NCBI GenBank assembly: GCA_948567375.1 | Contig: OX419761.1 | Coordinates: 40,524,243-40,588,242 of the forward strand | DNA length: 64,000 bases | From: Lunularia cruciata | Lineage: Eukaryota; Streptophyta; Marchantiopsida; Lunulariales; Lunulariaceae | Reading direction: 5' to 3' | Translations under genes and position numbers: made by a program | In this document: one piece after another, positions 34,780 through 46,635 of the stretch | Layout of the letters: each line of letters begins with the position of its first letter | Numbering within the stretch: position 1 is the stretch's first letter | The notes under the pieces: model-generated | Told to the model about the DNA's origin: nothing | The model's database searches: none | The model's input: the letters and a program-made list of their open reading frames with translations, nothing else

Positions 34780-36940
34780 TTACTTGAGCATCAAAAAGGG
34801 ATCACCTAGTATATTGTTGCACATCAAGGAAGATTGCAAACCTTGTCTAATCTGAGAATAGTGAAACAAAGCATGGAAGGTTCTCCCATGCTTATGGGAA
34901 TAAATCATCAATCATCTACTGCAATAACACATGGAGAGAAAAGGATCCTTTCTCCAACTTGGCCACATATGTCTCCAAAGGGGAACTATGCATAGAAGGT
35001 AAGTCAGTCAATAGGCAATACTAGGGGAGAGTATACCTAATGCTACCAATTTGGATATCAATAGTAAAGGAAGGTCATCCACATGGAGAATATCCTCTAC
35101 AAGAGTAACATCTAAGAAGCATATGACAAAATCCTTGGATCTTACTGGCTCTCCAAGAATACATAGTCCATTTATAGATGTGACACACTCCTTTGGAGCT
35201 CAAGGTGGGGAAGGATACACAAAGGGATCATGCTTTGCACTTTGACACCTTGACTCTCAAGCCTACAAGATGTAACTTGGTACTCAAGTGATTAAAGGCC
35301 TATCTAATCTGATCTATGGGGCCCATAATGTATGTATCATTTGCCAAGGAGTGAAACACATAACCTAGCATGGCCAAAGTAGTAGATAAAAGAGCTCTGA
35401 AGTGAGCTATGGCAAAAGAAGGTCCTTTTAAAGGATATCATTGTCATGTACTAACAACTGACTCCACGGTGACTCCTTTCTTTGATCACCCATGTTGGTA
35501 GTAAAGAGAAGTAGGAGAGCCACAAAACAACTATATAAAAGGAATAAGACTCATCAAGGATCCACCGGCCTCCCTAAGATCTCTAAAGATGGATGCCCGA
35601 GAGACACTATTGAAATTATTCTCAAAATCCACTTGTAGGACAACCCACTCCGGATGGGTATCTAGAAGTACCTTGATGCCTAAAGATATAGCCTCACAAC
35701 TTCCAAGTGTAGCTACTCCAAACTAATGTGTATTGAGGTGCTCTCAAAAGTGAGACCAATGTTGAAGGACAATAGTATTGCTAACCAAGCACAAAAAGAT
35801 CTATCCAATAGCAATCAGTCTAATGCTCCTTGTGTCCTTCTCCATTGCAAGAAGGCAACTAGCTCCTAACACCCAACTAATTAACGTAGGAATATCTTTC
35901 CTTGCTATTGTTGTAGCCTCCTAAAACAACTTGGTAAATCCACTAGAAGGATCATTTACATGTATGCAATCTCTAAGATGCTCATATACCATTCTTGACA
36001 AGCTTTTTGAGGAGAAGCAAGGAGTAATGCACAATACTTGTGCAAAAAGCAACCTATCAAGACATAAAAGCTGCTTAAGTTGATGATCTAAGATCTCTAA
36101 TGGTACTCCTTCTCCTACCATAGGTTGTAGTGAGCATAGAGAAAAGATAGTCTCATCAATGAGACTAGTCATAGACTCATGTAGCGCTCATGCTCTACTA
36201 AACTCTCATACCTTACCTAATATCTTACATTATCATAATTGAGTGGACTTTATGGTATCCTATGGCAGAACCTATCTCCTAAAACATGTAGCCTTAATTG
36301 ACTCCTCATGTAGGGCAGCCCAATCCCTTGCTCAAAATTGATGAAATCTAGTAGCTACCTCTCTTTGCCCTACATGTCCTCCTCTAGCAGAATGAAGGCA
36401 CAATCGAGGGAGTAAGATGAATAAGAACCATGTTAACTTGTCCAAGGGATCATGTGCTAAATAATCAAGTAGTAAGCAAAAAGCTTATCTAGACTCATCA
36501 TGGAGTGTATAGAGTAGCCTATAGAATAGATGCGGATATGGAAAAATAATCTCAAATAACCACAAGAAACAACCCGCATGAGATGCTAACCACTTCCATG
36601 ACTCAATCAATATCTTGGAACAGTCAACAAAGGGATAGAAGAAGCATGCATAATCATGAGTGTCACCACAATTGATATGGTTGCTTGCCTTGCATGAGCA
36701 TCCTAAATGGTCCAATCATAATCCTTGTGCATCCTTCCCACATGGGTCTTTACCCCTTGTGATGTAGCGCAATAACACACCAAGCATGGTGTATTCCATG
36801 CCGCTCTAGGCGGCCCCACATGGGGAAGCGTAGCAATGGCTAGCACAAGAATAAAAATTATAACACACAATATCCCTCTCCATATCTTCCCATACATGCA
36901 AACCACAACCCCTCATATCCCAACTCACATGAGTAAATGT
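34780..36940 (-). mobile_element. LINE relic, copy 2 (best preserved)
   Basis: The minus strand gives, in order: the finger CLVC...HVGRMH (36703-36906 frame, C41, C44, H55, H60), LIDETIFSLCSLQPMVGEG and ILDHQLKQLLCLDRLLFAQV (35921-36172 frame), ISWVLGASCLLAMEKDTRSI, FGVATLGSCEAISLGIKVLL (near 35710), WVVLQVDFENNFNSVSRAS, FRDLREAGGSLMSLIPF, SLANDTYIMGP (about 35325-35350), INGLCILGEPV. The catalytic A-D-D is A-N-D. These are the ordered blocks of a non-LTR RT. The frame is interrupted by stops, shifts and small deletions. Confidence 0.8.
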
Positions 36941-37514
36941 TATCTCTCCAAACCTTAAAAACTTACAGACTCTCATAACTTTCAATTCCCATCTCAAAAA
37001 AAATTCAAACTAAGTTCCGACGGAACTCAACCATGAATACCAAGAGATTAAGAATGAAAATTCCTAACTTGACCCATCACTCTCAATTTGAATTAATCAC
37101 TCTAAACTCTAGAAAACCTAAAGTACTCATAACTTTCTACTCAATTCTCCATAGGCTTCAATCTATGTACCAATGGAACCAAAATTGAAATTGAATAGAA
37201 TTGACTATTCACTCATGTGAGGTATGTTGGTGTGTTCTCCAAATTTTGATAATATAATTTCTTTCATTTCTCCTTCACTCTCTCTCTTCACCCTACTTCC
37301 ACTCATCATGATAACTGTAAACATTATGTAGTAAATAAAGAATAGAATTTCCAATTTTGCATGTTTACTCTCTCTTTTCTTCTTTATTGTATTTTGTGAA
37401 GATTGCACTTTTGTCCTTTGTACCATATGAATCAATAATAGGGTTTCTAGATCTCTAGTTCTTGAAATTTTTTGAATAATTAGACTAATTATTGGAAATG
37501 TCAAGGAATAGTAT
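36941..37514. other. Probable 5' non-coding part of the copia relic
   Basis: Lies between LINE copy 2 and the copia gag start. It contains CT-rich tracts at 37260-37300 and 37365-37385, as often seen in LTR or leader DNA. I could not match it to a second LTR or find a clear primer site. Confidence 0.3.
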
Positions 37515-38240
37515 GCATATCAAATGCTAAATTTGCCATGGAGAAGTTTGATGGAAATTATTTTTTTGGACCTTTGCAACTGAAGATGAAGGACCTTCAT
37601 GTCTAACAAGGACTGCATAGAGAACTAAGAAAAAGATGTGAGGACAAAAGTGATGAGGAAGAGGAAGAGGACAATGAAGATGCAGCTCTCAAAGTTGTTA
37701 GCACTTTTTGGTTGAACCTCGTTGATAAAGTGCTATGCAATGTTATGAATGAGGAATCTGCACCAAAACTATGGGCCAAATTGGAGGATCTTTATATGAC
37801 CAAGTCATTGACAAGTAGAGTGTATCTTAGACAAAAGTTGTATATGTTGTGGATTAAGGAAGGCCAAAGTATTGTGGAACACCTCAATGCTTTCAACAAA
37901 TCATTTGTGAGTTGAGCTAGAGGTTAAGTTAGAAGAGGGGGATAAGGCATTGTTGTTATTGACTTCACTTTCTACATCATATGAGCATCTGATCACAACT
38001 CTTCTATATGGGAAGGATAATATAAACTGTGAGGAGTTCACTTGAGCATTATTGTCCAATGAGATGCAAAAAAGACCCAACCAAGAAAAGAAAAGAAATC
38101 CAACGGCTCTATTTATTAAAGTAAGGATGAGAGAGAGAGAGAGATTAGATCAAGAATAAATCAAGATCAAAGTCTAGAACTTGATGTTTTAAATGCAAGT
38201 GTTGGATTTGTGGGAAGGTTGGCCGTTTAAAGAAGAGTTG
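37515..38240 (+). pseudogene. Ty1/copia gag, 5' part of an interrupted element
   Basis: Frames give AKFAMEKFDGNYFFG, LQLKMKDLHV, then LVDKVLCNVMNEESAPKLWA, LEDLYMTKSLTSRVYLRQKL, EHLNAFNKSFVS (37712-37915) and LLLTSLSTSYEHL-like sequence, ending in CWICGKVGRLKKSC (38190-38240). This is a CCHC knuckle with H changed to R. It is the plant copia gag (UBN2-type) order. The element is cut in the last knuckle codon by B(-) and resumes at 47222, where the next bases continue the same reading. Several stops break it. Confidence 0.88.
38236..38240. repeat. Target-site duplication of B(-), left (AGTTG)
   Basis: AGTTG before the LTR; GGTTG follows the other LTR at 47217-47221. One mismatch. Confidence 0.75.
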
Positions 38241-38826
38241 TGTTCAATTTTGAGGATAGAAGAACCCTCAAGAGAAACATAGTAGAAGAAACACAAAGCT
38301 TCACACTCAATACTCCGATGCCCCAAAGGAGCACCTTGCCTTTATTATATAGCAAAGAGTATTCTCTCAAAGGAAGCTCCACTCTTGGATCAGATACATA
38401 GGTTGGTAATATTTCAACTAGCTACACCCTTATATAGCTGTATAGATGGGTGACATGTTTATTCTTGTCCTATCTGGTTGGTCAAACAAGTTTGACCAAA
38501 GGAAATCTTTAGGGAATCTTCTTATAAGAAGCTAAAAATTGCATAGGTGAGGTACCATTAGAAAGATCTTGATGAGATAAAAAGTGGAGGGAGAAGGCAA
38601 GCCTTTTTCCCTTAAATGTGGGAGAATTATTCTATTTTTGAGTTCTAATTCCTCCATTAGGCTTCCAAAATTGGCTCTAAAGTTTTTGGCTCCTACTCTA
38701 TTAGTGGAAGTACTCTTTTGGTGACACCTTTATTTGATCTACTTAGTCCATCATATATAATATCCTTCCAAATGTTACCAAGCCAAATTTCACTTCTAGA
38801 TACTATGTCTAGCTAATGGTATTACA
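38241..38826 (-). repeat. 3' LTR of B(-)
   Basis: 586 bp, starts TGTTCAATTTTGAGG and ends GGTATTACA on the plus strand. Confidence 0.85.
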
Positions 38827-38849
38827 AACTTCCTCCCTTTTAAGACACA

Positions 38850-39154
38850 ACATCCTCATTATGAAGCTATTGTTCAAAATATTGCCCTAAAATCAGAGCA
38901 TAGATCAAGTTGGTTGTTTGCTCCCATGTTGCCTCAAATAGTGGCTACCCTTTCCAATGTACAAGATATTCTATGTGTGGATGGTAGGATTTAAGAATTT
39001 GTTTTTGGAGAATATGTTCAAGTTCATATTTCTCCTTGCCATCAATGAGTGTTGGACAAGCTCAAATTTCTTGTATGGAAGGAAAGTAAGGCAATTAGTA
39101 TGCATATTTGCATAGTAAGGAAACATAGAATATAGGATGGATCTTCATGTGTGT
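38850..39154 (-). pseudogene. Chromodomain and pol C-terminus of B(-)
   Basis: The minus strand reads MKIHPIFYVSLL, then KYELEHILQKQIL, HPHIEYLVHWKG-stop-PLFEATWEQTTNL. This is the linker 'HP-x-F-H-V-S' followed by a chromodomain, as in B(+) at 59130-59390. One stop replaces the tyrosine of W-K-G-Y. The element C fragment begins at about 39155 and cuts the linker from the integrase. Confidence 0.85.
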
Positions 39155-41370
39155 GGGGGGGGAGGGGGGAGGAGGTGTTATGTTTTGGTTTGTGTAACCC
39201 ATAAAAAATAAACTAGTATGGTTTATCTCCATAAAGATGAAGGAAGTTGTATGATGGATCCCATGGTGAGTTATTGCCATGTGAGGAATCTATATGCATT
39301 TAAGTGGCTAGCCATGTGGAGTACAATCTTATCCTTTTCAAGGGCTCTTATAAATATAGGTGGTAGATAGTTGAGATGTGTGTGTGTTTTAGTTTTGGGA
39401 GTCTTGAGTGGGAAGAGGATGTTGAGAGTGAACAGTTTTAGTAGATCATGGACACTAGGGTATCAGAGGAAGCATTTGACTAGGAGATGTCTCATGCTCT
39501 TGATCTGCCACTCCCAAATCCTTTTCTCATTAAGCTTCAGATTCTATATCGTGACAGCTTATGGGAGTTGGATGGTGGTACATTTTAGGGTGGCATTCAT
39601 GGAATCGGTGATGGAAAACCCAAATCCTATTATCCTTCTAGTGCTTACTTATGAGAAAGTCTAGAATTTAACAATTTATGTGCCTTTATAGGAGAAGAAA
39701 GATTTAAATTTGTTCATGAGCTTCAAGGTGGAGTTGTGGGGTCCAATTGTCTAAAATTGAAGAGGCTAAATGACAAATTTGCAAAAGTTTAGGTCCCAAT
39801 AGGAGAAGCCTAGACTTCTTCAAGGATTGAAGGAGTTACATGAGAGCACTTGAGGACAAGAGACCATGGTTGGAGAGAAGAGCATGATAGGGTACAAATG
39901 GGAGATAAAAAATCAAAGGAATTGAGCAGATTTTGAGTGAACTAAGGTTAATTGAAGTAGAGGGTGTGCAATTCTAACTTAAACGAGCAAACAAGAGAAT
40001 TTTAAGAGTTGTGTCATATCTTTTCATGATCTTTCAATGGAATTAGTGACTTGATAAATTACCGACTAAATAAAGCTCAATAAATTCTACTTTTAAGTCA
40101 ATTTCAAATTAGATTTGGTCAATTAAAGTTGAAGCACTGGAGATCAAATTGTCAAGGAGAAGATTATGATTAGGTTTGGGGTTTTGGTTGCATCTCAGGC
40201 TGTGGTTTGAATCAAAATATGAAAATTTCCACTATTTTTGGTGGTTAAATTTTACACATTTTTGTGAAAATATCATGTGAATCCTCAAATAAAGATTCAA
40301 GGTCTTGGATCAAGTATACTTGGGTCTGAAGAGCTCACAAGTTAACGCAGCTCAAGAATTTATCCATATTAGGGATTGGGATTGGATTGAGTCATCAAAC
40401 TTCATAGGAGTCTAGGAAAGGGCACCAATAGCTACTATGAAAAATTTATTTAGCTTAGAGTCTAAAGAGAGTGAGAACTGATGCAACAAGTTCCACTAAA
40501 AATATTATTGTATGCTCAATAAGAGCATTTCTACCTTCAATCACTACTAAATATCAACTCTTCCATTTTTGTGACTATGATTGAATATTTTAGGTTACTA
40601 GGGTGGCGTTGAGGACTATTTGAATCTTTGATCAAGAAATCTGGTGGATCAAGAATCAGGAGCAAACCCTCAATTAGAGATTTCAAAATTAGGGTGAAAA
40701 CCCATAAAAAAGTTAGCCAAGTTTGAGACCTTGTCAACAAAGTTATCATGATCAGATTGTGGTTTATTTTATATCATTAGAAACATTATCTTGTAGGGTT
40801 TTCATTGAACTCTAGAAAAATTGAATCCAAGTCATAAAGTAAAAGTTATGTCTATGAGTTGCATAGATTTTTCTCCATCTTAAATACATAGAATTTCCCC
40901 ACTTGGATTAAAAACAGGTTGAAGTCTCAAGTACATATTGGAGGAAGCTTGGAGTACATGTTGAAATTAGCTTAAGGATAGAGCAAGAAGGCTCTAAAGC
41001 TTATTCCCAAAAAAAACACAAAGAGTTGTTGTTTAATTCTTGTGATTGGATCCTCTCCGTGCTTGCATGGCTATTTGTATGCCCAATTGGCTTGGATTCA
41101 TGTGCAGACATTGCGCTTAGGTTCTTTCCTTCTAGAGGGCTATGTATTTCTATTTGGTAATGCTAGAAGTGATAACCAGCAGACCAAGAGTGCATGTTTT
41201 GATGATAGTTTAGGTTACCCGTTATTACCCTATCCGATTGAAGGAATACTAAAAACAAGAGTGGAGGGTTCTTTTAGTTGGGTAACACATGTGCTTAGAC
41301 TATTAGTGATAGATGTACCTACAACCTCTGATCCGTAACTTTCATAGGTAGGAATCCTATGTGAGAAACA
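39155..41370 (+). mobile_element. Element C1: purine tract plus long LTR
   Basis: A G-rich tract (GGGGGGGGAGGGGGGAGGAGG, 39155-39175) runs straight into a 2.2-kb LTR starting TGTTATGTTTTGG (39176). The LTR matches 53009-55839. The tract is the 3'-end primer of an element, so this is the 3' end of a C element whose body is missing, not a simple solo LTR. The right end is placed at AGAAACA (41370), where similarity to the second copy stops. Confidence 0.7.
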
Positions 41371-42674
41371 TTTAGATCTTTACTTTTGTAACCAATTGGA
41401 CACATCAGGACAGACACTTCTTTGTGCTCTTGTATGCACTTTCCCCTCTTTCTTTTGGGTATACTATTTGGCCTTTTCCTGAGGTCCAAAGAACCCGACA
41501 CTCCCCATAGGGCCATTTGCATTGTCTAATTTCCTTTAAGTCACACGGCCTTTAACCCCTATCCACAAGTCATTCCTACCTTTTGCCACAAATGTGGGTT
41601 CAGTTCCTAATGGAAAATGGACTTGGGTCTATAGAACGTTTAAATTGCAATGTAAGGATGAGCTTTCAACTCTCAAAGCTTTCTTTTCAATTACTTCAAA
41701 GCATAACACCTGACCTTGACCACCCCAACTAAGAGACACCACCAAGAAGGGCAGTTCCTTTTCACCAATTGCTTGCAAACATGACGGATTATTCACCCAA
41801 GATGCTACATTGACCCATTGGACGTATATTTTTATGGAAATCAGACATATACATAGGAATATGGGTATTATTCCTAACCAAAAACAAGCATTGCATGATG
41901 CACTTGTTATAAAATTAATAGAACCTAAAATAGAGGAAACTTTTGATAAATGAAGGCTGAAACTTGCTAGCGGTGTCAGCTCCTCCTTTCACTGGCTTTC
42001 ATTGGATGAAAGTAGCACAAAGACCGTAAACAAGAGAAGGCCAAAAAAGGTACCGAGAGGTTGGAAATGGCTTTATGATTTCTGCACACAAAGACCCGAT
42101 AGGCATATCATGTGCGTACCCAAGCTAATGATAAAGGCAAGAAGACTTTCAAACCAAGTCTCATTAATTAATCATAACAATATCATGGAAATGCTGCACA
42201 AACCTATATATACGAACAAAAACAAAAGAAGCTTTGTATTGAATAGGATAGAGCCCAAAATTTGTGTGTTGGACCATGTCTCCCAAAATTGGCAAATCAA
42301 TACATATGGTCTAAGATGATTTCACATATTGAGGTCAAAATGAGATTGGGTGTTTTCACATCTTACCATAGTGCCGGACACTCGAATATTTTTAATTTTT
42401 TTTCAAATAAATAAATAATCTAATTTATTTTATTATTATATTATTTATACATAAGATCACCAATGACTCAACAATGGCATGGAACACTCCAAGTAATGGG
42501 TCCTTGGTTGGCTACTTTGGGCAAAACCAATTCCCATAGTTTGATGGGAAATTTGTATAGGGCCAAGTACTTATTCACCGCAACATGCTGATCCACAATT
42601 TGTTCACCAACTTCCCTTGTTCTCCACCTTCATATAAGGTCTTAGGATATGAATACTTGGTATCTATGTTTTCC
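41371..42674. other. Unassigned DNA inside B(-)
   Basis: Occupies the place where B(-) integrase should be, but neither strand resembles B(+) integrase. The 105-codon frame at 42002-42319 is basic and unrecognised. 42390-42450 is a TTTATT-type AT-rich stretch. It may be another insertion or host DNA brought by rearrangement. Confidence 0.35.
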
Positions 42675-42712
42675 AATGTTATGGTGCCTTTATGAAAGTT
42701 GGAGTAATGTTT
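42675..42712 (+). repeat. Left arm of 38-bp inverted repeat
   Basis: Pairs with 43163-43200 with a single mismatch (T/C). The core word is GGTGCCTTTATGAAAGTTGG. Confidence 0.85.
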
Positions 42713-42729
42713 AGGGTCTGCCAGATGAT

Positions 42730-43015
42730 GCCTAGATATGGTAGTAGAGGTCAAGATGAATCCAAAATTCTAGCCAAGGATTCTTGTTGCTACAAAAATT
42801 GACCCACAAATTGTAGGAGCTCCTTCATCCAAAGACGCCACTGATATCCAAGGACTCATCTTTCATGATGGTAATGGATCCCAAATGCCTTAGATATAAG
42901 AACCACTATTCCTAGCAAAATGTCATGAATCCACCATTACAAGTCATGTTGGAGTGGAAAAGATCTTAGATGTAGTCAAACACCATTACTATTAGCCAAA
43001 AATGAGCATGATGTC
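42730..43015 (+). pseudogene. Integrase N-terminal segment of B, reversed within B(-)
   Basis: The plus strand reads VEVKMNPKF, DPQIVGAPSSK, IQGLIFHDGN, AKCHESTITSHVGVEKILD and HHYY-stop-PKMS. It aligns with B(+) at 57970-58270. The H-x6-H of the zinc-binding domain is present. All other B(-) coding parts are on the minus strand, so this piece has been turned around or comes from a separate plus-oriented fragment. Confidence 0.75.
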
Positions 43016-43162
43016 TTTATTCTGTTGCTCAAACCAACCCCAATCAACAAGATTTTTAGCCGGACATTGTCACCATCAATGTTAAGGGCAAATGCATCAA
43101 AAAAGGATATGGACAAGGTACATCTTTTAGCCCTATCCAGGAAACAAATCTCCCTCTTCCCC

Positions 43163-43200
43163 AAACATCACTCCAACTTTCATAAAGGCACCATAACATT
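43163..43200 (-). repeat. Right arm of 38-bp inverted repeat
   Basis: Reverse complement of 42675-42712 except for one base. The enclosed 450 bp contains a pol piece in the orientation opposite to the element. Confidence 0.85.
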
Positions 43201-43319
43201 GCTTTAATAGATGCTTGCCTAGTAGCTTGCAGATGCATTCATGTGAATGATCTCTACTACCAGATCTAGGCACCATCTTGTAGATGCATTCTTCTAAATA
43301 CAATTGAGTGCTCTACAAC

Positions 43320-44290
43320 CACTCTTGTTATAGGATTGCTCTTATTGCTACTCATGATGCATCTATAGCCAACTTGATTGGATGCTTTGGGTCATACCAT
43401 TTCAAGATTGGTGCATGTAGTAATGCATCTTTTAATTCTTGAAAGGCCAATTCTTTTGTGGTTCACCATGTCCACTTCTTCCTCTTGCCAAGTAGTGTTT
43501 TTAGAGGTTGTGTGACCTTGAAGAAGTCCTTGAAAAATTGACAATAGAACCTGATAAGAGATTCTTGAGTTGAGTTTGATTTTTTGGAGCACTTCATTTT
43601 TGAATGACCTCTATTTTATTTATTAACACTTGGATACCTTCTGCACTTACTCTATGCCCCAAGTAGTCTAATTTAGACTTGCCAAAATTGCACTTTGAGA
43701 TTTTTGCATACAATTGATTCTATTGCTAAATTTGGAGGACTTCTTGTAGATGTTGCTTGTGCTCCATCTTTGTCCTATTGTAGACTAAGATATCATTTAG
43801 AAAAATAAAAAAAATTTGTCCAAGTATAGATGATATATCATTTATTGAACTCATGAAAGTGGTTGGTGCATTGGTGAGACTGAATGGCATCATTAGGTAC
43901 TCAAAGTAATCATACCTTGTTTGAAAGGCTACTTTGTGCACATTTTCCTCCACAATCTTGATTTGGTTGTAATTTTTATGCAAATCAGGTTTGGTGAAGT
44001 GTTTTGCCCTAGTTAGTTGATTGAAAAAGTCATTTATGTGGGGTAATGGATAGTTTTTCTTCATCATTTGTTGATGGGCCTTGGTAGTTGATGCACATGC
44101 ACATTGTACTATCTTTATTCACAAATAGGACAAGAGCCCAATATGGCGATAAGTTGGGTTGGATAAACCTTCTTGTAACATATCCATGATTTGAGCCTTA
44201 CATCCCTCCAACTCATGAGGTGATAGTCAATATGGGGCCTTACAAGGAAGTGTCTTCCCAAGAAGTATCTTGATTTTATGATCTACTCTC
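43320..44290 (-). pseudogene. RT and start of RNase H of B(-)
   Basis: The frame 43726-44067 reads KKNYPLPHINDFFNQLTRAK, HFTKPDLHKNYNQIKIV, FQTRYDYFEYLMMPFSLTNA, then FIFLNDILVYNR. F-L-N-D takes the place of the catalytic Y/F-x-D-D, so one aspartate is lost. RNase H begins near 43440 (LLHAPILKWYDP, IDAS) and breaks off near 43320. B(+) has the same F-L-N-D change. Confidence 0.85.
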
Positions 44291-46620
44291 CTTTTTGGTG
44301 ATAATCCTAGAGGTTAGGTCGTTCAAGAAGACATCTTGAAACTCATTGACCACATCTTTCAATTTCTCAAGAATTTGTCTATCTAGTTGTGCACTCTTGA
44401 TTTCTCTTACTATGCCCATAAAATATCTATATGTCTTATAGATGGCTTTCATCCATATAACATAGAGAGGCAGTTCTTGCTTGTGTGATAGTTCTTTAAT
44501 CCCAATAATATTTGGCAAGTTCTCACTATTTTCTTTCTCTAATCAACCATGGGATTGTAGTGCTCTATCCATGATATAACTTACATTGCATCATAATGAG
44601 CTAACCATATCACTCACTACTCAATCTCTTCTTGATACTCTCTTATAAAGAGTGTTACCTTTCTAGGTAATGACTCAATTCTCTTTGTCTAACCTTTAGA
44701 TAACTCTACATCTTCATTCTCATCCATCTCTAGATCCATCTCCAACCTTATTGCAACATAGCAAGATAAAAAATTCTCTATTGCTCTAGGCTCTATCAAT
44801 ACTCTCACCTAACTACCTTCTAGGACTCCATTTATAACAATCAATTATGATCTTTTCTTCCTCAATCTTTATGCCATTTTCCTCTTCCTCCTACCTTTTC
44901 TCTTCTTCATTGAGCTAGTAAGGCTACAAGGTATATTTACTTGCAATCTTCATTTTTTGATGTGATTTTTTCATCCTCCTCTTTAATTTGTCTCTCCATG
45001 TTGTTCAAAGATAGCCAATATAAAGGTTGAATGCCTCTTGGAAGACAAGCACAACAATTGATGTCCGTGTGCCCAACTTGGCCACAATTATAGCATCAAT
45101 GTTGTTCTGCTCGAGTCCCTTCTCCTCATTGGACTCCATCTCTCCTTTCTTTGACCCGTCCCCATTCTCCTTGGAGAGGTTGTGCTCCTTGATCTTGAAA
45201 CCAAATGTTGCCCAATTCTATAGGAATTGGTCCACCAAAGTGTGGTGTTTGAACGTGATAAAGTTAAGTCAAGACTACTCTATCACCCCCTCCAAGTGCC
45301 CTTGCTATTCTTGGAGTGCAAGCAATGGATTCAAAAATAGTGCAAGGGTTTTGTACCATTACTTCTTGGAAAATTTGCTCTTTCAACCTTCATTTGAAAT
45401 TGTCTAGAGCTTTTGTTGAACTCATATTGGTTATTCCAACCTATAGATCAAGAAATTTCTCCTCCACATACTCTTGTATGTTGTTCTTTTGATTCAACCC
45501 CCATAGTCAAGCCATCTACATAGTATCCACGGATTGAAAATTCTTTAGCATTACTTCTTGCATTACTGTCCAAGTGAACTCTCTGCCTTTTACCAACATT
45601 AATCATTGCCATGTGTCATACCATGTAAGGGCTTACATGCATGTGAGTACACACATGCAAACATGCCTATGGAATGATAAGTGATCTTAATTATGAAAAA
45701 TTGAAAGTAGCAATTCATTCTTGAAATCTAATTTTCCATTGTTCCATGGAACATTGTCCCTTCTAAGGCTTGACATTACATGTCTTCTTCATCTTTGGCT
45801 ACAATATGGCTTCATTAATAACAAAGGTTGGTGTCATTTGCATGAGTGACTCTCCAAGTACTTTGGCCACTAGAATTGGGTTTTGGGATGGTTCTTCTTT
45901 CTGCATTACCTGATTTTTCCTGAAGATATGCACTTGGCTTTGCAATGCCTCCATGGTCATCTTGATCTCTTGAAAGCTATTCAAAATCCCATACAATCCT
46001 TGCATTGGACCCTACAACTATGGATCCATGATTTTGACACATGGCAAATACTCAATCGCTACTTCTTACATCAGTAAAGAGTTAATATGATCACTTGGGA
46101 GAAGGTATGGACTATTCAGACTACTATTAGGACTTCAAAGGCCATCACTCATTGAGAAAATTCATCCCCAAAATTATGGACTATGAAATCCCTAAACATC
46201 ACTTCCAATCTAACCACATAATGGATTTCTACTTGAGTGTTGAAAGAGAATAGATTGGGTATATTCAAATCCATTGTATCATTACAAAATGTAGATTGTC
46301 AAATCTCACTCCCTATTGCATTTCACCACAAGTAGAATCATTGGGTTTGGTGAATTCATCCTATATGCATGAACTCTATTCCAATATGGTAAAAAAATAT
46401 ACTCATTTTCTCATGTTGTATGTACATAATCTTAATATGGAACAGATTCAAGGATAGGATGTGGGGTGCAAGAAATTGTCCTCCAGGAGCCACCATCCCA
46501 TCCTCTTTCTAAAACACTCTTAATATGTTGATTGTATTAAAGTTTCTCCCCTCAAAATTACTCAATCTCAATACCCCATGTTCTCCAAGAGGGATGATCC
46601 ACTCTCTTGGATGAAAGCCC
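44291..46620 (-). pseudogene. Gag and protease region of B(-)
   Basis: 45054-45096 on the minus strand encodes CYNCGQVGHTDINC, an exact CCHC knuckle. The frame 45799-46005 (MEALQSQVHIFRKNQVMQ, then KVLGESLMQM) matches the B(+) gag frame at 50668-50871. 44276-44518 carries the pre-RT linker (IILEKLKDVVNEFQDVF-like sequence). The protease active site was not located. Many stops are present. Confidence 0.7.
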
Positions 46621-46635
46621 AAGCTCTAATACCAT

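Noticed and set aside
39176-41370. C1 as a plain solo LTR
   Set aside because: The polypurine tract next to it belongs to element C, so part of the internal 3' end is present.
43025-43207. 60-codon plus-strand frame between the inverted arms as a gene
   Set aside because: Short, overlaps a minus-strand frame of equal length, and has no motif.
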